Shown here: positions 34,779-47,500 of the stretch, piece by piece | Numbering within the stretch: position 1 is the stretch's first letter | Layout: each line of letters begins with the position of its first letter | Source: Cryptomeria japonica | Taxonomy: Eukaryota; Streptophyta; Pinopsida; Cupressales; Cupressaceae | NCBI RefSeq assembly: GCF_030272615.1 | Contig: NC_081405.1 | Coordinates: 308,488,014-308,552,013, forward strand | Direction: 5' to 3' | Length of the DNA: 64,000 nucleotides | Notes under the pieces: generated by a model | Database searches by the model: none | What the model saw: only the letters and a program-made list of their open reading frames with translations | What the model was told of the DNA's origin: nothing | Program-made: the position numbers and the translations under genes

Positions 34779-36392
34779 AACAATAATTAAAGTGTGAAAA
34801 GTGCCACAAGATAGATAGAAATAACAGTTTAGTGGCTAGTCCTAGCATTAGGGAAACCAAAAAATTAGGCTAGGTACAAATCACAAATAACTCAAAGCAA
34901 ATCAACCAACACATACAAAACAACAAATAGCCCAATATAACTATTATAAATATATACATAATTATCATTCAATTTTTACCATTAACCCATTTCATATAAA
35001 ATAACTCTTGGAAATTGGTCTAAAGAAGTAGATGTGTCCCTTTATTCACTCAATATTTCTATGAGTTTGACCCTACTTTTTATCCTAGTGTATTATTAGA
35101 AAACCTTTGCTTTGGAGTGCGATATGCTTGGTATAGACATAGGTATAGTGTTAACAGAATAAAATTTTATCGAGTGGATATTAGGTCCTTGTATAATACC
35201 TTATCTCATTTTTTGACAACTCAACACCATTTGAACATTTCAATAATGAATGCATGGTGGAGGAAAATTCACTATGCCAATACATCAAGGTTAATGGTTG
35301 AATTCTATTAGAGGTCTTTATTCATTCCTCAGGTCCAAATATCCTTATATGATACATTATTTTAACACAATCTCCTAAAATTACCAAGAGCTAAAAACTA
35401 CAAAACTATGACAATGTATTGTTAAATTTTGAGCACATGGGCTTTACTAGCTAGGAAATATTATATCACATGCATTCATACTAGGGATTTTAATATCGCA
35501 AAAATGAGGGTGCGGTATATTACCTATCAGTGAAAATAAGCGGGCTATTCATTTTGGCTATGAAAAAATACAATATTTGGTGAAAATAGGGGAGCTTTTA
35601 ATTTTGGTTGTGTATTGGGATGAGGTGACAAAATAGGAATTTAGGAAAATATTTTTTGAAAATATGGGGATTCTTTAGTATGACATAAATGCATTCGCTA
35701 TAATTCAGGTTCACTAAGTGAAGTCCCCATGATTTTGATGTACTTATGCATTTCTATGTAGACATATAGGTTGATATGGCAGCTCACTACAATACTCCAT
35801 CTCAATTAGAGTCAACTCAATGTCATTTGACCATGCCAACAATGAATGCATTCTTTCAAATAGTGTCATTTGATAGTATTATAACAATGAAAATGGGAAT
35901 ATCTTACATTTTAGGCATGGCAGGGCCAAACTAACTACATGGATAGGTTGGGGTGCATAATTGGAAGTTTTTAGAGGACTTCATTCATTCTAAATATTCC
36001 TAATCCTTTTAGGATATTCCTTTTTAATGCAATCTCTTATAAGATAAAAAAGATGAATTAGATCTCAAAGTTTGTGGCACCTATCAAAGTTTTCTTTGGA
36101 CCTATAAGTGTACATGTCATCCCTTTATAATACCCTAGCTAAATTTTAGTCAAATCAATATCATTTAACTAGGTCAATAACACATGAACTATTATCAAAT
36201 ACAACATTTGAGTTTAGTGAAACTATGGAAACAAGAATATTTTGCATTCTATGCATGGTAGTGTGGGTGAATGATATCAAAGGCATTTATTCATTCACTA
36301 GTTCACTTGATTATTGAAGGCTATATCATTTTGGTGTAGGCTATGCTTGCAGTACATCACTCATAGATTGGAAATCATGTATTGGTGGCCAT
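34779..36392. other. Spacer with diverged long direct repeats
   Basis: The first about 200 bp continue the G-poor composition of 19.9-25.2 kb. Then AATACCTTATCT..AACTCAACACCATTTGA recurs in diverged form near 35195, 35791 and 36130, each followed by an AATGAATGCAT-like or related motif. No gene recognised. Confidence 0.45.
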
Positions 36393-36397
36393 AAACA

Positions 36398-36848
36398 TGT
36401 TGGTGTAAATAAATATTCATCATGAATATTATTACACTTTACTTAAGCTAACTTAGGATAATGCATCTCTTCGTAGTTTGGATATGAGACACTTAGGGAA
36501 GTGTGCACATAGGGATATAGCTTGTAGGAGAAATTCCACCTTTTGTGGTCTTATTTTGCTATTACACTCCACATTTGGTAGGTCATCCACCTCTTGTGGA
36601 ATATTATATTATTTCTCCTACCTACCCCTAATATTTCTTACCTACCATTGTTTCTCATTGAGCCACATGTCATGATTATGTGCTCGTATATCCATATGGC
36701 CTTACCTATATAAGCAGACTCAAATTCATTGTATTGGTGAATCTAGTTGATCATTTTGTATATTGATGAGAATACAGTTTGTTCTTGTCATTCTTTTGTC
36801 TCTCTTTTATACTTTTCATTGTGCCCTTGATCTTGGCAAAATCTCACA
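36398..36848 (+). repeat. 5' LTR of element A2
   Basis: 451 bp, TGTTGGTGTAAATAAATATT to AAAATCTCACA. A TATA-like CTATATAAG near 36707 is the likely element promoter. Confidence 0.9.
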
Positions 36849-36860
36849 TGGTATCAGAGC
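36849..36860 (+). other. Primer-binding site of element A2
   Basis: TGGTATCAGAGC abuts the LTR: initiator-Met tRNA type. Confidence 0.85.
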
Positions 36861-37998
36861 TATTGGGGCTTCATTGATTGGTTTCAGAAGACATCTTGGA
36901 AGGATTCTATTTTGAGATCAGAGGTACTACATGTTTTGGAGGCATCCTAGAGAATTTTCGACCTCACCATTGTGTCTTGGAGACCATTTCCATAAAAATC
37001 GAGTATAAACTTGACCTATTTTGGCAAAAGTCAAATTTTGGGTGTTGGAGAAATTTTTTGCCTAATTCATGCGGTACGGTATGAAATTTTCGGGTTTTTT
37101 CAAAAAAGAGAAAAAATATACGAAAAAAAATAAAATTGAAAAATAATTTTTCATTGAAAATCTTTTTTTTGAAAAAATAAAAATAAAAATAAAATTTTTT
37201 CTGGAATTTTTTTTTGGGGTCTGTACCTTTTGCCCAGTCAACAACGCATAGTCAGCGCCCAGTCAGCCTGGTCCAGGGGTGCGATGGCCATTTTGATGGT
37301 CATACAGCTGTCAAATTTATTAGTGGTTTGGTGACATCAGCATTTAAAAAAAAATTTAGACCCCTCTCTATTGAGCTGTTTGGATTTTTTGGTCAACTTT
37401 GGAAGCTCATAACTTGCACAGTTTAGCTCCTTTTTGGGTGCAATTTTTTTTGATTTGGGATATTGTTTTGTGCTCTTCATAGTAGTGTGGTTATTGTCTG
37501 ATTTTTGTGCACAATTTTTTGGGAATTTTCGGATTCTCTCAGTTGTACCTATCCAATCTTCAATTTTGCAGCTTCAAAGGCTTTGTTTGAGCTCATACGA
37601 CCTCCTTTTCAGGTGTCGTTTTTTTTGAAAGTGCATTATTTTTTGTCTACTTTCATAATTTATGATTATTTTTTAGATATTTTGATTGGATATTTTATTT
37701 TCAGATATTGGTCTTTTTGGGCCTATTTGGTACTTGTAATTTGCTTGGATCTTAGTTTAGATCTCTTGCATCATTAGTTTGAGTCTCCTTTGGCCTCATT
37801 GAGATAGTTGTAAAGTTGAATTCAGAAGTCCACTTTTCCATTTTTTGCAAGTGGCCCATTGTACACGCACTGAGTATAAAGTGCTAAATCATCATTTTTT
37901 TTGTGGGGGGGGGGGGGGGTTCTTTGATTGAGTGAATTTGGGGGGATGTGTTCTGTGATTGTGCTTCTCTTTCCTTGTGCTCTTTAATTTTTGTTGCA
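36861..37998 (+). other. Leader of element A2
   Basis: Resembles the leader of element A in its second half. Has a G15 run at 37905-37919, just before gag, where A has a shorter G-rich block. Confidence 0.6.
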
Positions 37999-40900
37999 AT
38001 GAGTCCTCATAAATTTCCACCTTTAACTCCACATAATTATGCATGATGGAAAATTAAAGTATGGAGCAAATTAATGGAAAAAGTTCTCACGCATTACATA
38101 GATGAAACAATAGCAACACCACCTGATCCTAAGGATGATCCTAATGCTCTATTAGAATGGCTCACTAAGAATTGCATGGCTCTTGGAACTTTGCGTAAGT
38201 ATGTATCAGATGACCTCATTTTTCACATTGAGAAGTGTACTACAATCAAAGAGGCTTGGGATATGTTTCAGAAATTGTATGGTCAAGTTGATGAAATCAA
38301 AGGTTACAAGATTGACAATGAGCTCACCAACTTGGATCCCAAGAATTTTGATACAATCCAAGATTATGTCACCAAAGCAAATGAGCTAAGAGCAAAGCTT
38401 AAGGATTGTGAAATTGACAAAAAGGATGCTCAGTTGATATTCAACTTGTTGGACAAGCTTGCACCAGAATATGCAACATTTGTTTCAAGCTTCCAAACTC
38501 ATCGTTTGATAGTGGGGAGTTTCTACATTATGCCTTCATTTGATGCTTTCACATTAATGTTGACATTGGAACAATCTAAGTTGTTGAACATGGGGATTAT
38601 CAATTCTTCAAAGTCCAAGGCTTTGGTAGCTAATCAAGGGAGTCACGGGAGTCAAGGCAAAGATTCCAACAACAATAAGAAGTAATCTAAGTCAAAGCCA
38701 AAGCAGGAAAAAGGGCAATCATGCTCTCCATCACAAGGTGATTTTTTAGCCTCTTCCAAGAAGGGGACTCCACCTAAGAAGGATAAACCAACTTGTGTTT
38801 ATTGCAAGAAGTCTGGTCATGATGAGCATCACTGCCACACTAAGCAAGTTGATGAGTTGACAAATCTTCTTAAGAAAAATAACATCAACTTGCCATCCAC
38901 CTACACAAAGAAAGATTCATCTACTTCCTCTTCCTCACAGTCTAAGTGAAAAGGGCAAGCATTTGTGGCTACAACAGGTTCTTCACAGTAGTGGATACTT
39001 GACTCAGGTGCCTCTTATCACATGGGTTCTACAAAGGAGCAATTTTCTTCATTAGAGCCATCTAAGGTACCTCACATTTACATAGGAGATGATACTCAAG
39101 TTGAGGTTGAAGGGAAAGGTTCAGTTGACATGGATGATGGAATATTTGAGAATGTTCTTTATGTTCTTAACTTGTTTACCAACCTTCTCTCTATCTACCA
39201 AATCAATCACTATGGGAATGGGAAAAAGGTTGAGTTTACACCTGATTTAGTTTTGGTAAAGGAACTTGATGATGATGCCTTGGTAGTAGTGGGACAAGCC
39301 AATGACAACTCAAGGCTTTATTCATTCTCCCACTTTGTGACAAGTTCTCCTTCTAGGGCCTTGCTTACTCATTCAAATTCAGAAAGTAAGCTATGGCATG
39401 AGCAATTTGGTCACCTCAACTATCTCTATCTTCAGCAGCTCAGCACTAAAGACATGGTCACAGGTCTACCTTGAATCAGTTTTTCAGAGGGTGTATGTTC
39501 AAGATGTTCAATGGGCAAGCATCCCAAGAAGAAGTTTGATAAGGGGAAAGCTTGGAGAACTTTGGAAGTTCTTCAACTTGTTCACACTGATGTAGCAGGT
39601 CCATTTCTAGCACCTTCATTTAGTAAGGCCCGCTATGTTCTCACCTTCATTGATAACTACTCCCGCTTCACTTGGGTCTACTTTCTTATTTATAGATTTT
39701 AGGACTTCAAGACTCATGTGGAGAAGCAATCTGGGAAAGTGGTCAAGATTCTTCACACAGATAATGGAAGGAAATATATGAACAAAAGAATTAAGGATTT
39801 TTGTACATTTGAGGGGATTGATCTTTAGCATTCTGTTGCATACACTCTACAACAAAATGGAGTTGCAGAGTGAAAGAATAGAACTCTCAAAGAAATGGCT
39901 AGTTGTATAATACATGGAAGTTCTCTTGATCCCACCTTTTGGGCATAGGCTATCAGATGTGCCAAACACATCCAGAATTGGGTTCCTCACAAACCTTTGC
40001 AAGATATTACTCCTTTTGAGGCTTGGGCTGGTAGGAAACCGATTGTGAGACATTTCAGAGTCTTTGGGTGTCTAGCATGGGCTCACATACCTCTGCAGAA
40101 ACCTTAGAGTAGGCCTTGCATATTTGTTGGATATCCTGAGGGTGTTAAGGCATATAGATTGATGGATCTTGAGACACATGAGGTGTTTAGTGAGAGGAGT
40201 GTTCATTTTGAGGAAAGCTCTCCTAGCTTAGCCTCTCTACCTCCTCCACCTTCCTCCTTTGTGGATAGTGATGCCAATGATTCAGATGATGAGACTCCTT
40301 CAACTTTGACTCGCAAGGTTACACCTCCGTAGGGTCCACTTGCAGTTTAGGAGCCTCATTCTCCACCTCCACCTAGACCTTGTTGGGCTTGACAGAAACT
40401 AGAGTCAGCGGGTTCTCTTGTTGGGGATCCTTCAGATACATGGAGGACTCAATCACAATATCAGGACATTCCACATACATTCATTACTACTACTTCTGAT
40501 CCATAGACAATTCAAGAAGCATCAGGGGTTCCTAAGTGGGACCAAGCTATGGAGGAAGAGTATAGTTCCTGGATGAGGAACAACACATGGGAGTTAGTCC
40601 CTCTCCCTAAGGGGAGAAAGATGGTTTGATGTAAGTGGATCTTTCAGACCAAATTTGCAATAGATGGTAGTGTGGATAAGTATAAGGCTTGGCTTGTTGC
40701 GAAAGGTTTCTCTCAGGTTCTAGGTGTTAACTATATTGAGACCTTTGTGCCTGTAACCAAGACGAACTCCATTCGCTTGACACTTGTTATTGTTGTAACT
40801 CATGGTTGGGTTGTACATCAGATGGATGTGAAGAGTGCTTTTCTTCATGGGGATCTTGATGAGGAGATTTATATGGAATAGCCACAGGGTTTCATCCAAG

Positions 40901-42029
40901 ATTCTTCCTTGGTTTGTAGACTAAGGAAATCTCTCTATGGCCTTAAGTAGGCCCCAAGGGCTTGGTATGCCAAGATGGATTCCTTTCTTCTCTAAGAAGG
41001 GTTCACCAGGTGTCATTCTAATCCAAATGTCTACATTTTATGATAGGATGACTCACACTTGATACTTGTTCTCTATGTTGATGATTTGATCATTACAGGG
41101 AGCACCACATCCATCATTAGCAGGGTCAAATCTGCTTTGCATGATAGATTTGCTATGACTGACTTGGGTCTTTTGCACTACTTTCTTGGGATAGAGATTT
41201 CATAGTCACTTTCCAAGATTACACTATCGTAGCCCAAGTATGCTCTAGATCTACTTGCATGCTTTCAAATGGATGATTCTAAGCCTGCACCGACTCCCTT
41301 TCTTTCAGGAGTCAAGCTTGAGGCTCGCTATTCTTCTCCACTAGTTGATACCACATTGTATCGTTAGCTTGTGGGTAGTCTCATTTACGTGACTCACACA
41401 TGCCTTGATATTTCATTTGCGCTTGGCATGGTTTCTTGCTTCATGCACGAACCACATGAGCTTCATTGGAAAGCCGCCATACACATCCTTCATTACATCC
41501 AGGGTACACATCACTATGGGATTCACTATGCAGCAGGCACAGTACTTCGCTTGGTTGGTTACACAGAGTTCGATTGGGCTAGCGATCTTGATGATCATCA
41601 GTTTACTTTAGGTTACAACTTTCACGTTGGTGCGAGCCCCATTTGTTTGTAGAGCAAGAAGCAGCATGCTATTGCTCTCTCTTTGACTGAGGCTGAGTAT
41701 TGAGGAGTTGTTAACGCATCGACTGAGACCATTTGGCTTTAGCAAATTCTCATAGAGTTTGAACTCCACGACTGACAGTTCTACATTGCGACAATCATAG
41801 TGTTATTGCTATCTTGAAGAACCTAGTCTAGCATCAGCAGACCAAACACATTGAGATCCATATGCACTACATCCGAGAGCTGATTCAGAAGTAGGTCATT
41901 GATTTGCAGTATTGTCCTACAGTAGAGTAGGATGTCGATAGCTTTACCAAACCTTTCACTGAGAGTAAGTCCTAACAGTTGTGAGCTCTCTTGGGGGTGC
42001 GGGATGTCTCATTAGGGAGGGTTAGCTAA
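37999..42029 (+). pseudogene. Element A2 gag-pol polyprotein (stop-ridden)
   Basis: From ATG 37999 the frame stays open to shifts until about 41778, where one frameshift moves it; it then runs to TAA 42027-42029. Gag carries DPKNFDTIQDYV and an intact knuckle CVYCKKSGHDEHHC (about 38795). Protease WILDSGASYHMG (about 38990). Pre-integrase HEQFGHL..CSRCSMGKH. Integrase triad in VHTDVAGP, HTDNGRKY and QQNGVAE. RT has [15 protein letters not shown] and an intact YVDD (about 41073). RNase H from about 41540 to 41900. More than 20 nonsense codons, nearly all TAG, TAA or TGA at positions where Gln or Arg fits. Apart from the stops the catalytic motifs are preserved. Confidence 0.9.
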
Positions 42030-42297
42030 CTTCTCCTTCCTCTCTTATGGGGGGGACTTTTTCCTCTTTGAGGTTTTGTCCTTCTTCTTTGAGAGTCTTT
42101 TGTACATTCATCTCTCTTTTGTGGGGGATTTTTTTCCCACTAGGTTTTCTCCCTTTCTCTATTTGTGAGAGATTGCATTACATAGTTTTGCTTGCATTTG
42201 CATATTGTACATGGGTACCTATCATGGCCTAATAGCCAAGACCCATCTTGCATTGTTGACTTGAGTCTTCATTCCCCTAAGTTGCACTTAAGGGGGG
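42030..42297 (+). other. 3' tail and polypurine tract of element A2
   Basis: Short G-runs and a GTACATGGGTACCTA block shared with the tail of A; the PPT CTTAAGGGGGG ends at 42297. Confidence 0.7.
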
Positions 42298-42750
42298 TGT
42301 TGGTGTAAATAAATATTCATCATGGATATTATTACACTTTACTTAAGTTAACTTAGGATAATGCATCTCTTCATAGCTTGGATTTGAGACACTTGGGGAA
42401 GTGTGCACATAGGGATATAGCTTGTAGGATAAATTCCACCTTTTGTGGTCTTATTTTTCTCTTACACTCCATATTCGGTGGGTCATCCACCTCTTGTGGA
42501 ATATTATATTATTTCTTCTACCTATGCCTAGTATCTCTTACCTACCCTTGTTTCTCATTGAGCCACATGTCATGATTGTGTGCTTGTATATATTTATATG
42601 GCCTTGCCTATATAAGCGGGCTCATTTTCATTGTATTGGTGAATCCAGTTGATCATTTTGTATATTGATGATAATACAGTCTGTTCTTGTCATTATTTTG
42701 TCTCTCTTTTATACTTTTCATTGTGCCCTTGATCTTAGCAAAATCTCACA
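42298..42750 (+). repeat. 3' LTR of element A2
   Basis: 453 bp, TGTTGG to AAATCTCACA, pairing with 36398-36848. Confidence 0.9.
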
Positions 42751-42755
42751 AAACC

Positions 42756-43298
42756 AAATCTTCTCTTTCTCTTGAAATAATGCTAGTAGTATGATATTGT
42801 ATTATAATGATTTGATCATTAATAATATACATTATATATACTTCGAGGCTAATTTTTTTCTTAAAAGGGTTTCCTAGTGTATAATGTATTTGAAGGCTAT
42901 ATTATTTCCCAAAAATCTATCCAAATGCATATATATTATTGTGTTTCTCTTTGCTCTAATTATTTTATTAAATTTTATCTTACAAGTTTTTTTTTATTAT
43001 ATTTATAATTGTCCACAATTGTAGTGCCCCTCTCCTATTCATCCTTTATGAGAGGATGTGATAAATATTTTGGACATGTTCATGCTCTTTATGCCTCTTG
43101 TTTCGTTCACTATACTGATAATCTCTTAGACATTAATGGATTTGTTATGATTTATGCAGATGGTGTTATATCCTAGACTATTATGATGATCAGACCTATA
43201 TTTAGTTATCTATATTCACTCAATATTTGATGACATAATGACATCTTGTTAATACTAACTCCTCTTCATTATTATATTAGATGAGTTGATTCTATGAT
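42756..43298. other. AT-rich spacer between elements A2 and C
   Basis: Contains a loose repeat of ATACATTATATATACTTCGAGG / GTATAATGTATTTGAAGG about 60 bp apart (42.83-42.90 kb). No gene. Confidence 0.4.
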
Positions 43299-43303
43299 TG
43301 TCA

Positions 43304-44521
43304 TGTTGGCCATTTGGTGGAATTGATTATGTGTTGCATTGATGTTTTGTCATTGATGTCAACACTAGCTATTTGGATGCTTTACCATCACCCTTTTAGT
43401 CCAGGTAGGATGAGTGGTTTCTAGTTAACTTGGATTTGACATGATCCGGTAGGCTCTAGTATAATCTGGTGATTGTATTGGCTTTTTCATGATACTTATA
43501 CTCATATTTGGTTAGTTGGTTTTGGTCTGGTGATTGGATGCTATCCTGCTTGCTTAGAAGATTGGTTTCTGGTTCCCGCGAGGGTTTCATTGATAGAGCT
43601 TTTGGTGGAGATCTTTGATGAATTGCATAAGTGGTGTTGGTGCAGCTTCTAATGGTGTTCTAGGATGTTGTTGGTGATCATGTTCGAGATGACATTTGGA
43701 GATCATTGCTGAAGCATGTGGACCTATACTTGGTCCCGATTGATCTAGGTTATGGACCAATATTGATGTAATGTGTGGATAGGACCTATTGTTGTATTTT
43801 CGGGATGTCTTGTGTGTTAATATTGGTTGTTTTGATCTAAGGCTAACATGATTTTTAATTATGTAATTGGTTTATTATCTAGTGGCTAACCTAATTGTTT
43901 ATGGTCGAGGGTTTGTATAAATAATATGTAAGATCTTAGTGTAGATCATCATGGTTAATGTAAGAGGTCATGGTCAAGGAATGCAATGTGTGAATAATGT
44001 AATATCATTTAGGTAGAGGAGTTGGTCGATCATTAGAGATCGAATTGGGTTTGCATAAGAGGATTTAGTCCTCTGGTATTGAGCTTAATCGAAATTTTAC
44101 TCAGACATACGAGATGCTATCTTTTGCAGTTCAACACTTCTCCGGATTGTAGTCTAGATTTGTATGTAGTCAGTGAGGCTCCTTTTGTGATGAGAATTGT
44201 GTTCTAGGCTATTGGCCTTCCTGCAAGTGCACACCCCTTCATTGTAATTCATATACTTACTGCAAAAGTATTATCTGACTGTGGGTAGGCTTCCCACCGT
44301 GGTTTTTCCCTTTACTGGGTTTTCTACGTACAAATCTTGGTATTGTGTAGATGGCTTTTATTTTGTGACTATTGTTTATGCTTAATTGGTTTAATTGCTA
44401 TTTTGGTATTATTGTTTTGGGTTTTGGTATTAAAGTTTAAATTGCTAATGCTTTCGGTAATCTATGACAACTGATTCACCCCCCCTCTTAGTTATCTTCT
44501 AGTTATCTAAACTGTCTAACA
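43304..44521 (+). repeat. 5' LTR of element C
   Basis: 1218 bp, TGTTGGCCATTTGGTGG to CTGTCTAACA. Confidence 0.9.
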
Positions 44522-44523
44522 AT

Positions 44524-44535
44524 TGGTATCAAATC
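44524..44535 (+). other. Mutated primer-binding site of element C
   Basis: TGGTATCAAATC, two changes from the TGGTATCAGAGC seen in elements A, A2 and B. Confidence 0.75.
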
Positions 44536-44579
44536 TTTGGTCCTCTCTACAAAAAGCGTAACCACTTGAGGAAGATACT

Positions 44580-47500
44580 ATGGTGAATAATAGTTCAAGT
44601 TCATCCACTTCTTCTAGAGCTATCTTTCAAGGGATATACTGAGGCTTGAAGGAACAAACTATACAATATGAAAGATTCAAATGGAGACTCATCTGAGATG
44701 TCTTGGAAAGGAGATTTGGGAGTTCACACAGAATGGTATCACACCCTATAATCCAGGATTTGGCAATTCTCCTCCAACTAACCTAGACAGGGAGCTTGAG
44801 AATGATTATAGAGAAAGAGAAGCCCTCTTGTGTGAACTATATGATCAACAAATAATGGGATTAATAGACAAATCATCTAGAAAGGCTATATGGGATAAGT
44901 TGTAGACTCTTAATGAAGGTGAGCCCACAAAAAAGATTGCTAAACTTGATGGTTGTTGGGTGAGATATGAAAACCTAAAGATGGAAGAAGATGAAAGGAT
45001 TACTGCATTCATGGAAAGGGTAAATGAGATTGTTATGGGAATTCAATGTTGTGGTGGAACTATGAGTGAAGATAAGATTGTTTCTAAAGTCCTAAGAGCC
45101 CTACTACTGGCTTAAAAAATGAAGGCTACTACTATTAATGAGTTGAAAATAATGGATAATACTTTGTCAATAGAGATACTTTGCTTGGGAAACTATCTTC
45201 TTTTTAGCTTGAGGAATTTGGACCTTCTGGAGCTCTGGAGATTGAACTTGCTTTTTATTTATCTACATCTACAACTGGTAAGTAAGACTGGAAAGCTTTA
45301 TATGCCAAATAATTAGAAGATATGAAGAGAGAAGATGATGAGTTTGAGAAACTTGAAGCACTATTTTCTAGAAGAGTACCGAAATGACTGGTATGAAGTA
45401 AGAATGAAGGAAAAGCACCTTTTAAATATTTTGCATGCAATAAGATTGGTCATTTTCCATCTAGATGTCCTAAAAGGAATTCAAGATTTGAAGAAAGAGT
45501 TAAAATATCATTTAAGCCTAACCCTGGATATCAAAACAAGTATATATTCAAGAAAAACAGAGTTAAAACATGCTACATAGCAGATGATGAAGGCATTATT
45601 GATTTAGATGATGAATCGGTAGAAGACTCTGCTAGTGGATCCGGCAATGGGAAGGAATGGGTGTTCCTAGCTATCGATGAAGATGATCCGGCACTAGAAG
45701 AGAATGTACCTGAGGAGAAGGCACTTGCTGCTAAAATTGAGGATAAGGATGAATGGGTAGTTGATAGTGGTTGTTCACATCATATGACTGGAGATAAAGG
45801 GAAGTTTCTATTTTTGCAAGAATTTGATGGTGGACTAGTTAGATTTGGAGATGACGAGGAATGTATGATTAGAGGAAAAGGAACTATATCATTGGATGGT
45901 AAGAACAATAATGACAATCTTTATTATGTTGAAGGTTTGAAGCATTATCTTTTGAGTGTGGGACAATTGGTAGATAAGGGATTTCAATTACAGTTCAAGG
46001 ATGGAAAATGCATAATCATTAACAAATCTGGCTTGGAGATTGCAACCGGTACATAGACAAAAGGTAACATATTTCATTTGAACTCTTGTGAGAAGACATG
46101 TTTGATTACATGGTTTGATGAGAGTTGGCTATGGCATAAAACATTGTGTCATGTGAATTTTGATTGCATTGTGAAGATCAGTTCAACTAAGGCTATCAGA
46201 GATATACCTCAGATTATGAAGCCCTATAATTCAGTATGTAAAGAATGTCAAATGGGTAAATAGGTCAGAACCTCTTTTAGGAGTATACAAGATAAATCAA
46301 ATGATGTTCTTGATCTTATTCATACTAATTTGTGTGGCCCTGCTAGAGTTAAAAGTTTTCATGGTGATAGATATTTCATGCTAATCATTGATGATTATTC
46401 TAGAATGATGTGGGTTACTTTTTTGAAAGAAAAATTTGAAGCATTTGAAAAGTTTAAGATCTTTAAGGCTAAAGTGGAAACTGAGATAGGATTGAAGATT
46501 AAATGTTTGAGATCAGATCATGGTGGAAAATTTACATCCGGTGAGTTTAAAAACTTTTATGACAAACATGGTATAAGAAGACAATTTTCTACTCCCCGGA
46601 CACCTCAACAAAATGGAGTTGTGGATATGAAAAACAAAACTATCTTGGATGTTGCTAGAACAATGATTATGGAAGCAAGTCTACCTCATATATACTGGAG
46701 AGAAGCAGTGAGTACAATGATTTATACATTCAACAAAGTACATATCAAAGGAGTAACCAGTAAGACACCTTATGAATTATGGTTTGGCAATATACCTATA
46801 GTTATGTATTTCAGAATTTCTGGTAGTAAATGTTATATCAGGAGAGATGATACTATTGGGAAATTTAATCCCAGATGTGATGAAGGCATATTTCTTGGTT
46901 ATTCTATTGAAAGCAAAGTATATAGATGTTATAGCAAGAGATTGCAGAGAATTGTAGAGAGTGCTAATGTCAAAGTAGATGAGTTGAGCAAAAGTCAAAT
47001 AAAAGTTTATGAGAAGGAATCGACAGTAGAAATGATTATATATGAACCGGTAGCACCTTTATCAGAATAGAGAGTTGAACCAGTTAATCCGACAACATCA
47101 GAGAATTCTATAGTAACTAAAGAACAGGGAAGAGAAACAGAGAGTCAGAAGACTCCTAGGTATGTAAGACTGAATCATTTTGAAGATCAAATCATTGGGG
47201 ATAAGAGCAATGAAGTGATGACAAGAAGAATACTAGCAACTAATGAGGTATGTTTAATTTCACAAGTTGAACTAGTATTAGTAATTGAGGCATGTAAAGA
47301 TGAATTTTGGTTAAAAGATATGGAAGAAGAATTAGATCAGATTGAGAAAAATAACACATGGACTTTGGTTCCTCGGCCTAAAAATAAAAATGTTATTGGA
47401 ACTAAATGGGTTTTTAGGAATAAATTGAATGAGGATGGTCAAGTCATAAGGAATAAGGCTAGATTAGTTTGTAAAGGATATTCTCAGAGGGAAGGAATTG

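Larger units (their letters stand above)
36398..42750 (+). mobile_element. Ty1/Copia element A2, complete structure
   Basis: LTRs at 36398-36848 and 42298-42750 (about 450 bp, about 92-93% alike by eye), flanked by AAACA and AAACC (4 of 5). Met-type PBS at 36849, G-run PPT at 42289-42297. The interior is in standard Copia order: gag, protease, integrase, RT, RNase H. Its LTR start, leader and tail resemble element A, making A2-type copies the probable source of enzymes for A. This copy is dead from more than 20 stop codons. Confidence 0.92.
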
